DNA from: an uncultured Collinsella sp.
Lineage (GTDB): Bacteria > Actinomycetota > Coriobacteriia > Coriobacteriales > Coriobacteriaceae
Assembly (NCBI GenBank): GCA_937934355.1
Contig: CALGZY010000263.1
Coordinates: 1 to 20,963 of the forward strand
Direction of reading: 5' to 3'
DNA length: 20,963 nucleotides
Below, piece after piece: positions 1 to 7,166 of this stretch. Under the pieces are notes generated by a model, which saw only the letters and a list, made by a program, of their open reading frames with translations, was not told the DNA's origin and searched no databases. The position numbers and the translations under genes are program-made. Each line of letters starts with the position of its first letter. The stretch's first letter is position 1.

Positions 1-2
1 AT

Positions 3-1916
3 CCGGCTTTGCGCCCGCACCGTCGCGGTCGCAAGCCCAAGGCCTTCGTCGAGGCAGAGAAGGCCGCAGCCGCAGCTGCAGCCGCTCGGGATGCTGCGGC
101 GACCGCCGAGTCTGCAACCGCCGCCGACGCGCCCGTCCAGGATGCTACGACTTCCGAGGCCGCTTCCGCCGATGTCGAGCCCGCCGACCTCCGTCCCGGT
201 CGCAGCCGTCGCACTGCTGCTAAGCGCACGTCCAAGGCTAAGGCTGCCAAGAAGGGCGCGTCCGAGGATTCCGCCGAGACGACCGTCGATGCATCGGCTG
301 ATGCCGCCGAGCCCCAGGACGTCGAACAGCCTGCGTCCGAAAAGCCCAAGCGTGGTCGTAAGAAGTCCGCTAAGGCCAAGGCGTCCGAGCAGCGGGCTGA
401 TGTCGAAGCGCAGGTCGATTCCGGCGCCGAGGCCAATGACGCCGCTGCGGCCAATGCCGACGCCGCCGCAACTGATGGTGCCGCGCCCGCCGAGGCCGAA
501 GACGGCGCTCGCCCCAACCGTCGCCAGCACAAGCGTAACGACGAGCGCAACGACCGCAAGGACGAGCGCAACAACGACCGTCGCAACCGCCAGCGCGATC
601 GCAAACAGCGCAACAAGGAGCGCAACGCCGCCCCCACCGAGCCCACGCATTCGCGCGAGGAACTCGCGGCCATGAAGGTCGCCGAGCTGCGCGAGAAGGC
701 CAAGGAGTTCGAGATCGAGACGACCGGCAAGAAGAAGGCCGAGCTCGTCGAGGAGATCTACACCACTGCCGCGAAGGCCGAGGGCTTCCGCGACATCAAG
801 GGCATTCTGCAGATTCGCCCGGACAGCTCCGGCATCATCCACGCCCATGGCTACATGAAGTCCAACGACGACGCCTTCGTGCCCGCCTACCTCATCCGCT
901 CCGCGCGTCTGCGCACGGGCGACGTCATCGAGGGCTCGCTGCGTCCTTCGCGCGGCGGCGACAAGCGCGCCGGCCTCGCCAAAATCACGACCGTCAACGG
1001 TCTGGACCCCGAGCAGATTCGCAACCGTCCTAAGTTCGGCGACCTCACCCCGGTCTATCCCAACGAGCCGCTGCGCATGGAGCACGGCAAGGACTCCATT
1101 ACCGGTCGCGCCATCGACATCGTGTCGCCGATCGGCAAGGGTCAACGTGGCCTGATCGTGTCCCCGCCCAAGGCCGGCAAGACCACGATCCTCAAGAAAA
1201 TCTGCCAGTCTATCTCGATTAACAACCCCGAGGTGCACCTCATATGCCTGCTCGTCGACGAGCGCCCCGAAGAGGTCACCGATATGCAGCGTTCCATCAA
1301 GGGCGAGGTTGTGGCGTCGACCTTCGATATGCCCGCCGACAACCACACTCGCGTGGCAGAGCTCGTCATCGAGCGCGCAAAACGCATCGTGGAGCTGGGC
1401 GGCGATGTTGTGGTGGTGCTCGACTCCATCACGCGTCTTGCCCGCGCCTACAACTTGGCGGCGCCCGCCTCAGGCCGCATCCTTTCGGGCGGCGTCGATT
1501 CGGCGGCACTGTATCCGCCCAAGCGCTTCCTGGGCGCAGCCCGCAATATCGAGAACGGTGGCTCGCTCACCATCCTGGCCTCTGCCCTCATCGACACCGG
1601 TTCCAAGATGGACGAGGTCATCTTCGAGGAGTTCAAGGGTACCGGCAACATGGAGCTTAAGCTCGACCGCGACCTGGCCGACCGCCGCATCTTCCCGGCT
1701 ATCGACCCCGTTGCCTCCGGTACGCGCAACGAAGACCTGTTGGTCGACGAGCAGATGCGTCCGTTTGTCTTTGGTCTGCGTCGCATTCTTGCCGGCATGA
1801 ACAACACCGAGCGCGCAGCCGCGTCGTTTATCAAGGGTCTTAAGGGCACCAACACCAACCAGGAGTTCCTGGTGCGTTCGGCCAAAAAGCACAGCGACTA
1901 CGAGCAGACGTTCTAG
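3..1916 (+). CDS. rho: Transcription termination factor Rho (5' end outside window)
   Basis: Hexameric RNA-dependent ATPase that releases RNA polymerase from transcripts. The frame is open to the window edge, so the true start lies upstream; the TTG at 9 is only the first in-window candidate, and residues below count from it. Order: a roughly 210-residue low-complexity Ala/Glu/Lys region ending in an Arg/Asn/Asp-rich tract; a Rho N-terminal helical domain (about 220-255, MKVAELREKAKEFEI); the primary RNA-binding OB fold (about 262-310, with HAHGYMKS); then the RecA-like core with Walker A SPPKAGKTT (Lys391), the Walker B strand DVVVVLDSITR, the Q-loop SGGVDSAALYPPKRF and the conserved LDRDLADRRIFPAIDP. 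The basic inserted N-terminal region is typical of actinobacterial Rho. A terminator follows 37 bases after the stop. Identification is certain. Confidence 0.98.
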   Translation, partial: PALRPHRRGRKPKAFVEAEKAAAAAAAARDAAATAESATAADAPVQDATTSEAASADVEPADLRPGRSRRTAAKRTSKAKAAKKGASEDSAETTVDASADAAEPQDVEQPASEKPKRGRKKSAKAKASEQRADVEAQVDSGAEANDAAAANADAAATDGAAPAEAEDGARPNRRQHKRNDERNDRKDERNNDRRNRQRDRKQRNKERNAAPTEPTHSREELAAMKVAELREKAKEFEIETTGKKKAELVEEIYTTAAKAEGFRDIKGILQIRPDSSGIIHAHGYMKSNDDAFVPAYLIRSARLRTGDVIEGSLRPSRGGDKRAGLAKITTVNGLDPEQIRNRPKFGDLTPVYPNEPLRMEHGKDSITGRAIDIVSPIGKGQRGLIVSPPKAGKTTILKKICQSISINNPEVHLICLLVDERPEEVTDMQRSIKGEVVASTFDMPADNHTRVAELVIERAKRIVELGGDVVVVLDSITRLARAYNLAAPASGRILSGGVDSAALYPPKRFLGAARNIENGGSLTILASALIDTGSKMDEVIFEEFKGTGNMELKLDRDLADRRIFPAIDPVASGTRNEDLLVDEQMRPFVFGLRRILAGMNNTERAAASFIKGLKGTNTNQEFLVRSAKKHSDYEQTF

Positions 1917-1953
1917 GTTGTCATCCACGCGCAGCGATAGTCATCAATGCGAT

Positions 1954-1986
1954 AAAGGGTCGGGGCTTTGAGCCTCGGCCCTTTTC
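1954..1986 (+). terminator. Intrinsic terminator after rho
   Basis: The stem AAAGGGTCGGGGCT pairs with AGCCTCGGCCCTTT across a TTG loop, with two G-U pairs, and runs into a short T stretch. It is 37 bases past the rho stop. Confidence 0.8.
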
Positions 1987-2064
1987 CATATCGCCGCTCC
2001 GCGCTTATTTTTGACCATAAGACCGACGAGCAGCAGGTTTCCCGTTTCAATCCGACATCGTCGC

Positions 2065-2093
2065 TTGCAATCGACGGGGCGGTTTCGCATAAT
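2065..2093 (+). promoter_or_regulatory. Sigma70-type promoter for the membrane-protein/vanZ pair
   Basis: TTGCAA (2065-2070), a 17-base spacer and CATAAT (2088-2093). Transcription would begin near 2100, leaving a leader of about 130 bases that holds a small GGGGC-ATA-GCCCC hairpin near 2152-2164. The remainder of the 1917-2229 gap shows nothing else. Confidence 0.6.
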
Positions 2094-2229
2094 AGCTTTT
2101 AAGCTTCGCGACGGAAAACGCAGATGAAACGAACCATATACCGTTGCTTTGGGGCATAGCCCCGCTTCATCTTCTCTCGCGCAGCCAACTGAATGATGCG
2201 ATTTGGGTGCTGGAAGATGGGGAGAGCTC

Positions 2230-3630
2230 ATGGCTTCTTCTGATGCAACACAACGAGCAGTCCTTGCCGGACTTTCGTGCGGGGTCGGCCTTGCCGCTCC
2301 CGTGGTTATGTATGCCGCGACGCTGCCGTTTTCGTCGGTGAATGAGACGGTCGTGGCGGGTGCGGTTCCCTTCGCCGCGGGCGCGGTGGCGGGCGTGGGT
2401 ATCTATGCCGCCTCGCTGGGTATCTCCGAGTATCGTGCGCAGCGTGAAGAGCGTCTGTTCCAGCCCGATGCCATGGGCGGTGCCGCCAATCTCGATCAGC
2501 ATCAAAGCGAGTTCAAGACCGCCTCGATTCCAGCTCAGCAGCAGGATGCGACTCCTTACGCTGCGGCTTCTGCTTCTCAGGCTCAGTCGGAGCAGTCTAC
2601 CTCGGCATTCCTTTCCGGCCTGACCGGTGCGTTCCAGCGCCGTCATGCCGATGATGGTGTTCCTACCATCGCTCGAGCCGCAGATGCTATGGACGAGGCC
2701 GAGGCTTGGTCCATGATCGACAGTATGCTCGACGACGATTCGCCGGTGAGCTGCGACCCCGCACGCTCGCGCGACGTCTATCAAGTCGCCATCGACGAGC
2801 TCACCAACGGCGGGCAGACCGGCTCCCTCAATCGCGACGACATCGCCGCCGCGGCACGCGCCGTGTCTGGCTCCCAGGCCGCCCCTGCGGGCAGCACGGC
2901 AGCTTTCGTGGCACTCGTTGCCAACGCGGCATCCAATAACGCCTACAGCGCTACCTCGGCGGACGCGAACGCTTCTGCCGATAATTCGTACGTTGATGAA
3001 GCCATTACTGCGGACGAGGAGGCCGTTGCCGCCCGCCGTGCCGCCGAAAGCTCTTTGTGGGGCGCTCCTGCCCAGCAGCAGGCGGCTGAGGCTGCGCCGT
3101 ACAACGCAAACCTCGCCAGCATGCCTATCATCTCCGGTGCCGCGGACATCGATCTCGATGACCTCGATGAGCCTGCAGCCATCACCGCATCGATTGATGC
3201 CCAAGATCGCATCGACACCGGCGACCTTCCGGACGCCTCGCTCGAGGTCGATGTCCCCATGGCCGATTACTCGGGCCACGAGGACATGTGGGCCGCCGCC
3301 ACCGCGATTCTGGATGAGATTGACGAGCCCGCTCCTGTTGCAGTCCCCACTCCCGTCGCTGCCCCTCAGCCTGCTGCTCCCGCCTATGTCGGCCGTCACA
3401 GCGCTGTGTTCCCCGAGGATACCGCCCGTATCTCGCGCGAGAGCATCGAGCGGGCCGAGGCTATTGCCGCCGGCATTATGGAAAATCGTCGTCACGAGCG
3501 CGTCAATCAGATCCTCGAGGAAGAGATCGAGCGCCTGCAGTCCTCTACCGCCAAGCGTACGGGCCGTGCCTATCTGAGCGTTATCGAGGGCGGTACCGCC
3601 AGCTTCGCGCCGCTCCGCGCGGAGGCATAA
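2230..3630 (+). CDS. Unrecognised membrane-anchored Ala-rich acidic protein
   Basis: I do not recognise this 466-residue protein. ATG 2230 is chosen over the in-frame TTG at 2203 because GGGGAG lies just upstream. Two hydrophobic segments near the N-terminus (about residues 10-32 and 40-65, Gly/Ala/Val rich) predict a helical hairpin in the membrane. They are followed by SEYRAQREERLFQ and about 300 residues of Ala/Asp/Glu/Gln-rich, probably disordered sequence with short acidic clusters such as DIDLDDLDE and Pro-Ala-Val repeats. The last 80 residues are predicted helical and charged (ENRRHERVNQILEEEIERLQ). Codon use matches its neighbours, and it is followed by a vanZ-family gene after 7 bases. 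The layout suggests a cell-envelope scaffold or anchor, but no enzymatic motif is visible. Confidence 0.85.
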   Translation: MASSDATQRAVLAGLSCGVGLAAPVVMYAATLPFSSVNETVVAGAVPFAAGAVAGVGIYAASLGISEYRAQREERLFQPDAMGGAANLDQHQSEFKTASIPAQQQDATPYAAASASQAQSEQSTSAFLSGLTGAFQRRHADDGVPTIARAADAMDEAEAWSMIDSMLDDDSPVSCDPARSRDVYQVAIDELTNGGQTGSLNRDDIAAAARAVSGSQAAPAGSTAAFVALVANAASNNAYSATSADANASADNSYVDEAITADEEAVAARRAAESSLWGAPAQQQAAEAAPYNANLASMPIISGAADIDLDDLDEPAAITASIDAQDRIDTGDLPDASLEVDVPMADYSGHEDMWAAATAILDEIDEPAPVAVPTPVAAPQPAAPAYVGRHSAVFPEDTARISRESIERAEAIAAGIMENRRHERVNQILEEEIERLQSSTAKRTGRAYLSVIEGGTASFAPLRAEA

Positions 3631-3637
3631 CTTCTGC

Positions 3638-4087
3638 ATGGTTAAGATCAATCGAAAATGGGCGGTCGTGACCTGCCTGATGGCGCTCTTGATCTGGGGC
3701 AATTCGCTGGTTCCCGGCTCGGGGTCGGGCTCGCTGAGCCTAACGGTCATGGAAGCTATCCGCGGTTTCCTGCACGGCGTGGGACTTCCATATGAATGGG
3801 TGACCAACTTTGTTGTTCGCAAGTGCGCGCATTTTACCGAGTATATGGTGCTCGGCATCCTGGCAACGCACGCTTTTGATTTTGAGGGCCGGCACACCTT
3901 TGACGTGCTGCTGCCCACGGCGGTGTTCCTGCTGCTGATTCCCTCGATCGACGAGACGATTCAGCTCTTTGTGCCGGGACGCGCCGGCATGATCACCGAT
4001 GTGATGATCGACTGCTGTGGAGCGGCAACGGGCGTTGTGCTCCGATATCTCTTACAGTCGCTGATGTACGCCAAAAAGGCCGCCTAG
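3638..4087 (+). CDS. VanZ family membrane protein
   Basis: A 149-residue integral membrane protein with about four hydrophobic helices. It carries the VanZ-family signatures RKCAHFTEYMVLG (about residues 65-77) and SIDETIQLFVPGRAGMITDV (about 104-123), with the following DxxxDCCGAATG. VanZ proteins influence glycopeptide susceptibility in some Gram-positives, but most family members have no known role and this one should not be read as a resistance gene. The start follows GGAGG at 3621-3625, inside the end of the upstream gene, so the two are probably one transcript. Length is normal for the family. The stop codon lies inside the terminator hairpin. Confidence 0.88.
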   Translation: MVKINRKWAVVTCLMALLIWGNSLVPGSGSGSLSLTVMEAIRGFLHGVGLPYEWVTNFVVRKCAHFTEYMVLGILATHAFDFEGRHTFDVLLPTAVFLLLIPSIDETIQLFVPGRAGMITDVMIDCCGAATGVVLRYLLQSLMYAKKAA

Positions 4088-4119
4088 GACGTATTGTTTG
4101 GTCCTAGGCGGCCTTTTTT
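4073..4119 (+). terminator. Strong terminator overlapping the vanZ stop
   Basis: A perfect 18-bp stem, AAAAAGGCCGCCTAGGAC with GTCCTAGGCGGCCTTTTT, around a 10-base loop. The A and T tails make it usable from both strands, so it may also serve the converging kinase gene. Confidence 0.92.
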
Positions 4120-4201
4120 ATTTGAGGGCTTATATGGGGCGTGGTGGCGTCGTTCCGTAGGTTGGATTTGCCGAGCGCGCCACGCCCTGTGGGTGCGTCT
4201 G

Positions 4202-5092
4202 CTACTGAAGCGCCTGTGCGCCCAGGGCCAGGCAGCCCATGATGCCCTGCTTGCCCTCGAGGCTGTTGTTGACAATGTAGGTGTCGATATCGTTGACCTC
4301 GGGCGTGACGATGTAGCTGTTGAGCATCTCGGCGCACTTTTTGCGGGCGAGCGGCACGATAGGGGTGTGATCGGCAACGCCACCGCCGATGATGATCTTT
4401 TGCGGCGCGTAGCACAGCGTGTAGGTCATGAGCGCCTGTGCCAGATAGCCTGCGAGCAGGTCCATGGCCTCCGGGTCATCGGCCATGTCTCCGGCGCTCT
4501 TGCCATCCCAGCGCTTTTTAACGCCGGGGCCGGCGATGAGGCCCTCGAGGCAGTTGTCGTGGAAGGGGCAGGCGCTGTGCTCGCCAATGGTGTCGCGCGG
4601 GTCGCGCGTGACCAGGATATGGCCGGCTTCGGGATGCATCATGCCATGCACGAGCTTACCGCCCGAGAGCACGCCGGCGCCCACGCCGGTGCCGATGGTC
4701 AGGTAGACCACGTCCGTGAGGCCCTGGGCGCAACCAAAGGTGACCTCGCCCAGGCAGGCAACGTTGACGTCGGTATCGTAACCGCAGGGAATATTGAGCT
4801 CGTTTTGGATGGTGCCCAGCAGGTCAAAGTAGCGCCATGCCGTTTTGGGCGTCTCCAGGATCTTGCCGTATTGGGGCGAGGCGGGGTTGACCGCGGTGGG
4901 GCCAAAGGCGCCGATGCCCAGCGCGGCGATGCCCTTGTCGGCAAACCATGCATTGACGGCCTCAACGGTCTCTTGCGGGGTCGTGGTCGCGATCTGCTCA
5001 CGCTCCAGGACCGTGCCGTCTGCATAGCCCGTGGCGCAGACCATCTTGGTGCCGCCGGCCTCGAGCGCTCCGATAAGCTGCTGCTCTGCCAT
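4202..5092 (-). CDS. ROK family sugar kinase, fructokinase-like
   Basis: A 296-residue ATP-dependent sugar kinase, probably fructose to fructose 6-phosphate. The N-terminal phosphate-binding motif is ALEAGGTK (9-16). The catalytic Asp is D108 in DTDVN, and the second ATP loop is IGTGVGAG (133-140). The ROK zinc site is complete: H158 in HPEAGHI, then C175, H178 and C181 in CPFHDNC. The wording of this site and of EAGGTK places it with the YdhR/ScrK-type fructokinases rather than glucokinase or NagC repressors, and there is no HTH domain. ATG 5092 follows GAGAGAGG. The gene appears monocistronic, bounded by terminators on both sides. Substrate specificity is inferred, since other hexoses such as mannose are possible. 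Confidence 0.9.
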   Translation of the reverse strand: MAEQQLIGALEAGGTKMVCATGYADGTVLEREQIATTTPQETVEAVNAWFADKGIAALGIGAFGPTAVNPASPQYGKILETPKTAWRYFDLLGTIQNELNIPCGYDTDVNVACLGEVTFGCAQGLTDVVYLTIGTGVGAGVLSGGKLVHGMMHPEAGHILVTRDPRDTIGEHSACPFHDNCLEGLIAGPGVKKRWDGKSAGDMADDPEAMDLLAGYLAQALMTYTLCYAPQKIIIGGGVADHTPIVPLARKKCAEMLNSYIVTPEVNDIDTYIVNNSLEGKQGIMGCLALGAQALQ

Positions 5093-5130
5093 TGTATTCC
5101 TCTCTCTGGGACGAGTTGCTCCGTGACCAA

Positions 5131-5158
5131 AGTATAGTGCCCTAAACCATTCAAGAAA
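5131..5158 (-). promoter_or_regulatory. Probable promoter of the ROK kinase
   Basis: On the minus strand TATACT (5136-5131) is a good -10. A poor -35, TTTCTT, lies 16 bases upstream. It is positioned between the upstream terminator and the start codon. Confidence 0.4.
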
Positions 5159-5165
5159 GCGCTAT

Positions 5166-5208
5166 AAAAAGAGGCCTCGCAACGCGGCGGGCGGTGCGAG
5201 GCTTCTTT
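5166..5208 (-). terminator. Terminator after the aminotransferase gene
   Basis: Read on the minus strand, AGAAGCCTCGCA pairs with TGCGAGGCCTCT and is followed by TTTTT. It lies 25 bases beyond the aminotransferase stop. Confidence 0.88.
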
Positions 5209-5233
5209 GGTTGCTTTAGTTGCTGGGCCGTCC

Positions 5234-6415
5234 TTACCCGCGCGGCTTGATTTTATCACGTAGCGACTTGAGGTTCTCCAGTGCCGCATTAAGCGTCTCG
5301 TTCCGCTTGGCAAAGTGGAAACGAATCAGATGGTTGACGGGCTCGCGGAAGAAGCTCGAGCCGGGCACGGCGCCCACGCCCACCTTGGATGCGAGGTCCT
5401 CGCAGAATTCGAGGTCGCTGTCATAGCCAAACTCAGAGATATCCATCATGACGTAGTAGGCGCCCTGCGGCACGTTATGCTCAAGACCGATGCTATCGAG
5501 TCCCTGGCAGAACAGGTCGCGTTTGGCGGTATAGAGGTCAAGGACCTCATCGTAATAGCTGTCGTCGAAGTTGAGGGCGGTGACAACGGCTTCCTGCAGG
5601 GGAGCGGCGGCACCCACGGTGAGAAAGTCGTGGACCTTCTTGATGCGCTCGGTGATCTGGGCCGGGGCGATGGTGTAGCCCAGACGCCAGCCGGTGATGG
5701 AGTACGTCTTAGACAGCGAGCTGCAGCTGACGGTTCGCTCGAACATGCCGGGCAGCGTGGCCATATAGACGTGCTCATGGGGCGCGTAGACGATGTGCTC
5801 GTAGACTTCGTCGGTGATGCAGTACGCGTCGTACTTTTTGCACAGGTCGGCGATAAAGGTGAGCTCCTCGCGCGTAAAGACCTTGCCGCAGGGGTTGGAA
5901 GGATTGCACAGGACGATGGCCTTGGGGTCGTTGTCTCGGAAGGCCGCCTCGAGTACCTCACGATCAAAGTCGAATGTGGGCGGGTTGAGCGGCACATAGA
6001 TAGGCTCGGCACCCGAGAGAATGGTGTCAGCGCCGTAGTTCTCGTAGAACGGCGAGAAGATGACGACCTTGTCTCCGGGGTTTGTGACCGTCATCATGGC
6101 GGCCATCATGGCCTCGGTGGAGCCGCAGGTGACTACGATATTCTCGTTGGGGTTCACCGGCATGCCCATAAAGTGCTCCTGTTTGGCGGCGAGCGCCTCG
6201 CGCATGGCCTGGGAGCCCCAGGTGATGGAGTACTGGTGATAGAGCGGCTTGGGGTCGCTGGCGATGGCGCTGAGGCTATCGAGCAGCTGCGCTGGGGGAT
6301 CGAAGTCAGGGAAGCCCTGCGAGAGATTGACAGCGCCATACTTATTGGAGATGCGTGTCATGCGGCGGATGACCGAATCGGTAAATCTTGCCGTGCGGTT
6401 GGAGAGTTCTTTCAT
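5234..6415 (-). CDS. Class I/II PLP-dependent aminotransferase
   Basis: A 393-residue fold-type I aminotransferase, the usual length. The N-terminal motif NLSQGFPDFDPP (30-41) is typical of the aspartate/kynurenine/methionine aminotransferase group. PLP contacts are N174 in NPSNPCGK, D202 and Y205 in TDEVYEH, and the Schiff-base lysine K236 in SLSKTYSITGWRLG. R365 in LIRFHFA should hold the substrate alpha-carboxylate. The start at 6415 has AAAGGA upstream. The gene stands alone with its own terminator. It probably transfers amino groups between an amino acid and 2-oxoglutarate; the amino-acid preference cannot be read from the sequence, so no symbol is given. Confidence 0.93.
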   Translation of the reverse strand: MKELSNRTARFTDSVIRRMTRISNKYGAVNLSQGFPDFDPPAQLLDSLSAIASDPKPLYHQYSITWGSQAMREALAAKQEHFMGMPVNPNENIVVTCGSTEAMMAAMMTVTNPGDKVVIFSPFYENYGADTILSGAEPIYVPLNPPTFDFDREVLEAAFRDNDPKAIVLCNPSNPCGKVFTREELTFIADLCKKYDAYCITDEVYEHIVYAPHEHVYMATLPGMFERTVSCSSLSKTYSITGWRLGYTIAPAQITERIKKVHDFLTVGAAAPLQEAVVTALNFDDSYYDEVLDLYTAKRDLFCQGLDSIGLEHNVPQGAYYVMMDISEFGYDSDLEFCEDLASKVGVGAVPGSSFFREPVNHLIRFHFAKRNETLNAALENLKSLRDKIKPRG

Positions 6416-6499
6416 GACGGTCCTTTCGAGGATTTGCAGTGGGGCAAGTTTACTCCCATGAAACCGGTGGGATTTGCTCGAAATGGTCTCGAAAAACTC

Positions 6500-6518
6500 T
6501 TTTCAAAATTCTTGAAAA
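6500..6518. repeat. Inverted repeat upstream of the tRNA promoter
   Basis: TTTTCAA-aattc-TTGAAAA, two perfect 7-base arms, lies in the divergent region between the aminotransferase and the tRNA genes, 7 bases upstream of the proposed tRNA -35. It may be a protein binding site; no known regulator is recognised. Confidence 0.4.
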
Positions 6519-6525
6519 TTGGGGC

Positions 6526-6554
6526 TTGCATCGCGTGGCGTTCCTTGCAATAAT
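6526..6554 (+). promoter_or_regulatory. Promoter of the tRNA-His/tRNA-Lys transcript
   Basis: TTGCAT (6526-6531), 17 bases, AATAAT (6549-6554). Initiation near 6561 would leave a leader of about 20 bases before tRNA-His. Confidence 0.55.
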
Positions 6555-6581
6555 AGTCGAGCGCGAAGCGCACAGGACACG

Positions 6582-6658
6582 GTGGGTGTAGCTCAGTTGG
6601 CTAGAGCGACGGGTTGTGGTCCCGTAGGTCGAGGGTTCGAGTCCCTTTACCCACCCCA
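6582..6658 (+). tRNA. tRNA-His (anticodon GTG)
   Basis: A complete cloverleaf: acceptor GTGGGTG/TACCCAC, D arm GCTC/GAGC, anticodon stem ACGGG/CCCGT with loop TTGTGGT (GTG at 6616-6618), and T arm GAGGG/CCCTT with TTCGAGT. C73 and an encoded CCA follow. G at 6581 can supply the extra G-1 opposite C73 that is characteristic of tRNA-His. Confidence 0.97.
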
Positions 6659-6680
6659 GTTCTTGCTTCGTGTTGATATC

Positions 6681-6756
6681 GGGTCGTTAGCTCAGTTGGT
6701 AGAGCAGGGGACTCTTAATCCCAAGGTCCAGGGTTCGACCCCCTGACGGCCCACCA
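6681..6756 (+). tRNA. tRNA-Lys (anticodon CTT)
   Basis: Acceptor GGGTCGT/ACGGCCC, D arm GCTC/GAGC, anticodon loop CTCTTAA with CTT at 6714-6716, T arm CAGGG/CCCTG, discriminator A, encoded CCA. It lies 22 bases after tRNA-His on the same transcript. Its 3' end is partly duplicated at 6913-6927. Confidence 0.97.
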
Positions 6757-6765
6757 AAGCATGTT

Positions 6766-6796
6766 AAAGCGACTGGCTTAGGCTGGTCGCTTTTTT
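6766..6796 (+). terminator. Terminator of the tRNA transcript (copy 1)
   Basis: The 12-bp stem AAAGCGACTGGC/GCTGGTCGCTTT, with two G-U pairs, has a TTAG loop and is followed by a run of T ending at 6796. Confidence 0.9.
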
Positions 6797-6809
6797 GTTA
6801 ACCTCACAT

Positions 6810-6918
6810 GGGGTCGAACCCGAAAGGGCGCGGAGCTGAGGAAATGCGTTAGCATTTGCCAGCGCAGCGCGCAAGGCGCGAAGCGCCGCAGCGGTCGCCT
6901 GCGCAGCAGGCTGACCCC
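6810..6918. other. Compact multi-hairpin element between two terminator copies
   Basis: Outer arms GGGGTC (6810-6815) and GACCCC (6913-6918) enclose three perfect tight hairpins: AAATGC-gtta-GCATTT (6842-6857), GGCGC-gaa-GCGCC (6875-6887) and GCCTGC-gca-GCAGGC (6897-6911). GGGT-cga-ACCC at 6811-6821 is an alternative to the outer stem. No protein of convincing composition is encoded. It may be a structured RNA, a mobile-repeat remnant or recombination debris next to tRNA-Lys. Confidence 0.45.
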
Positions 6919-6973
6919 CTGACGGCCTACCCAATGTATGTAAAAGCGACTGGCTTCGGCTGGTCGCTTTTTT
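6913..6973 (+). repeat. Second copy of the tRNA-Lys 3' end plus terminator
   Basis: The 15 bases GACCCCCTGACGGCC at 6913-6927 repeat tRNA-Lys positions 6737-6751 exactly. They are followed at similar spacing by a near-identical terminator (see the separate entry for copy 2). The unit is therefore an imperfect direct repeat of 6737-6796. Confidence 0.75.
6942..6973 (+). terminator. Terminator copy 2
   Basis: AAAGCGACTGGC-ttcg-GCTGGTCGCTTT followed by TTT; the same stem as copy 1 but with a TTCG tetraloop. From here to 7166 I see only a weak hairpin around 7025-7046 (ATGCG/CGCAT arms) and a possible -10 TATTAT at 7131-7136 without a good -35. Confidence 0.8.
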
Positions 6974-7166
6974 GTTGACTAGTGGTAGAAATTGAGATGA
7001 TGTCATTTGGTTGCCCAACCTTTTATGCGGTGAAAAACCGTCGCATCTATTTTGTTAACGTTATTGATGCGGTCGCGTCGGGCGGGTGCCCACAACATAT
7101 TGCGCGCAAAAAAAAGTCAGCACCAGGGACTATTATCTGAAGAGGGGATGAGAGAAAGGCAACATC

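Noticed and set aside
2167..3918. Long 583-codon open frame on the minus strand
   Set aside because: Antisense to the membrane-protein gene. It is rich in Gly, Arg and His, as expected from the complement of Ala/Asp-rich codons, and has no ribosome site. The plus-strand frame has a promoter, a ribosome site and hydrophobic segments.
3638..4087. Glycopeptide-resistance gene
   Set aside because: It is VanZ-like, but vanH, vanA/B, vanX, vanR and vanS are absent. The D-lactate dehydrogenase at 8245-9234 is VanH-like only in family and is not linked to it.
4094..5137. 347-codon plus-strand frame
   Set aside because: Antisense shadow of the ROK kinase, whose motifs are complete.
5315..6553. 412-codon plus-strand frame
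   Set aside because: Antisense to the aminotransferase; composition is a complement artefact of high-GC coding DNA.
6764..7018. 84-codon minus-strand frame with the repeated words NKKATS and SQSL
   Set aside because: The repeats are simply the two terminator copies and the hairpins translated; no ribosome site.
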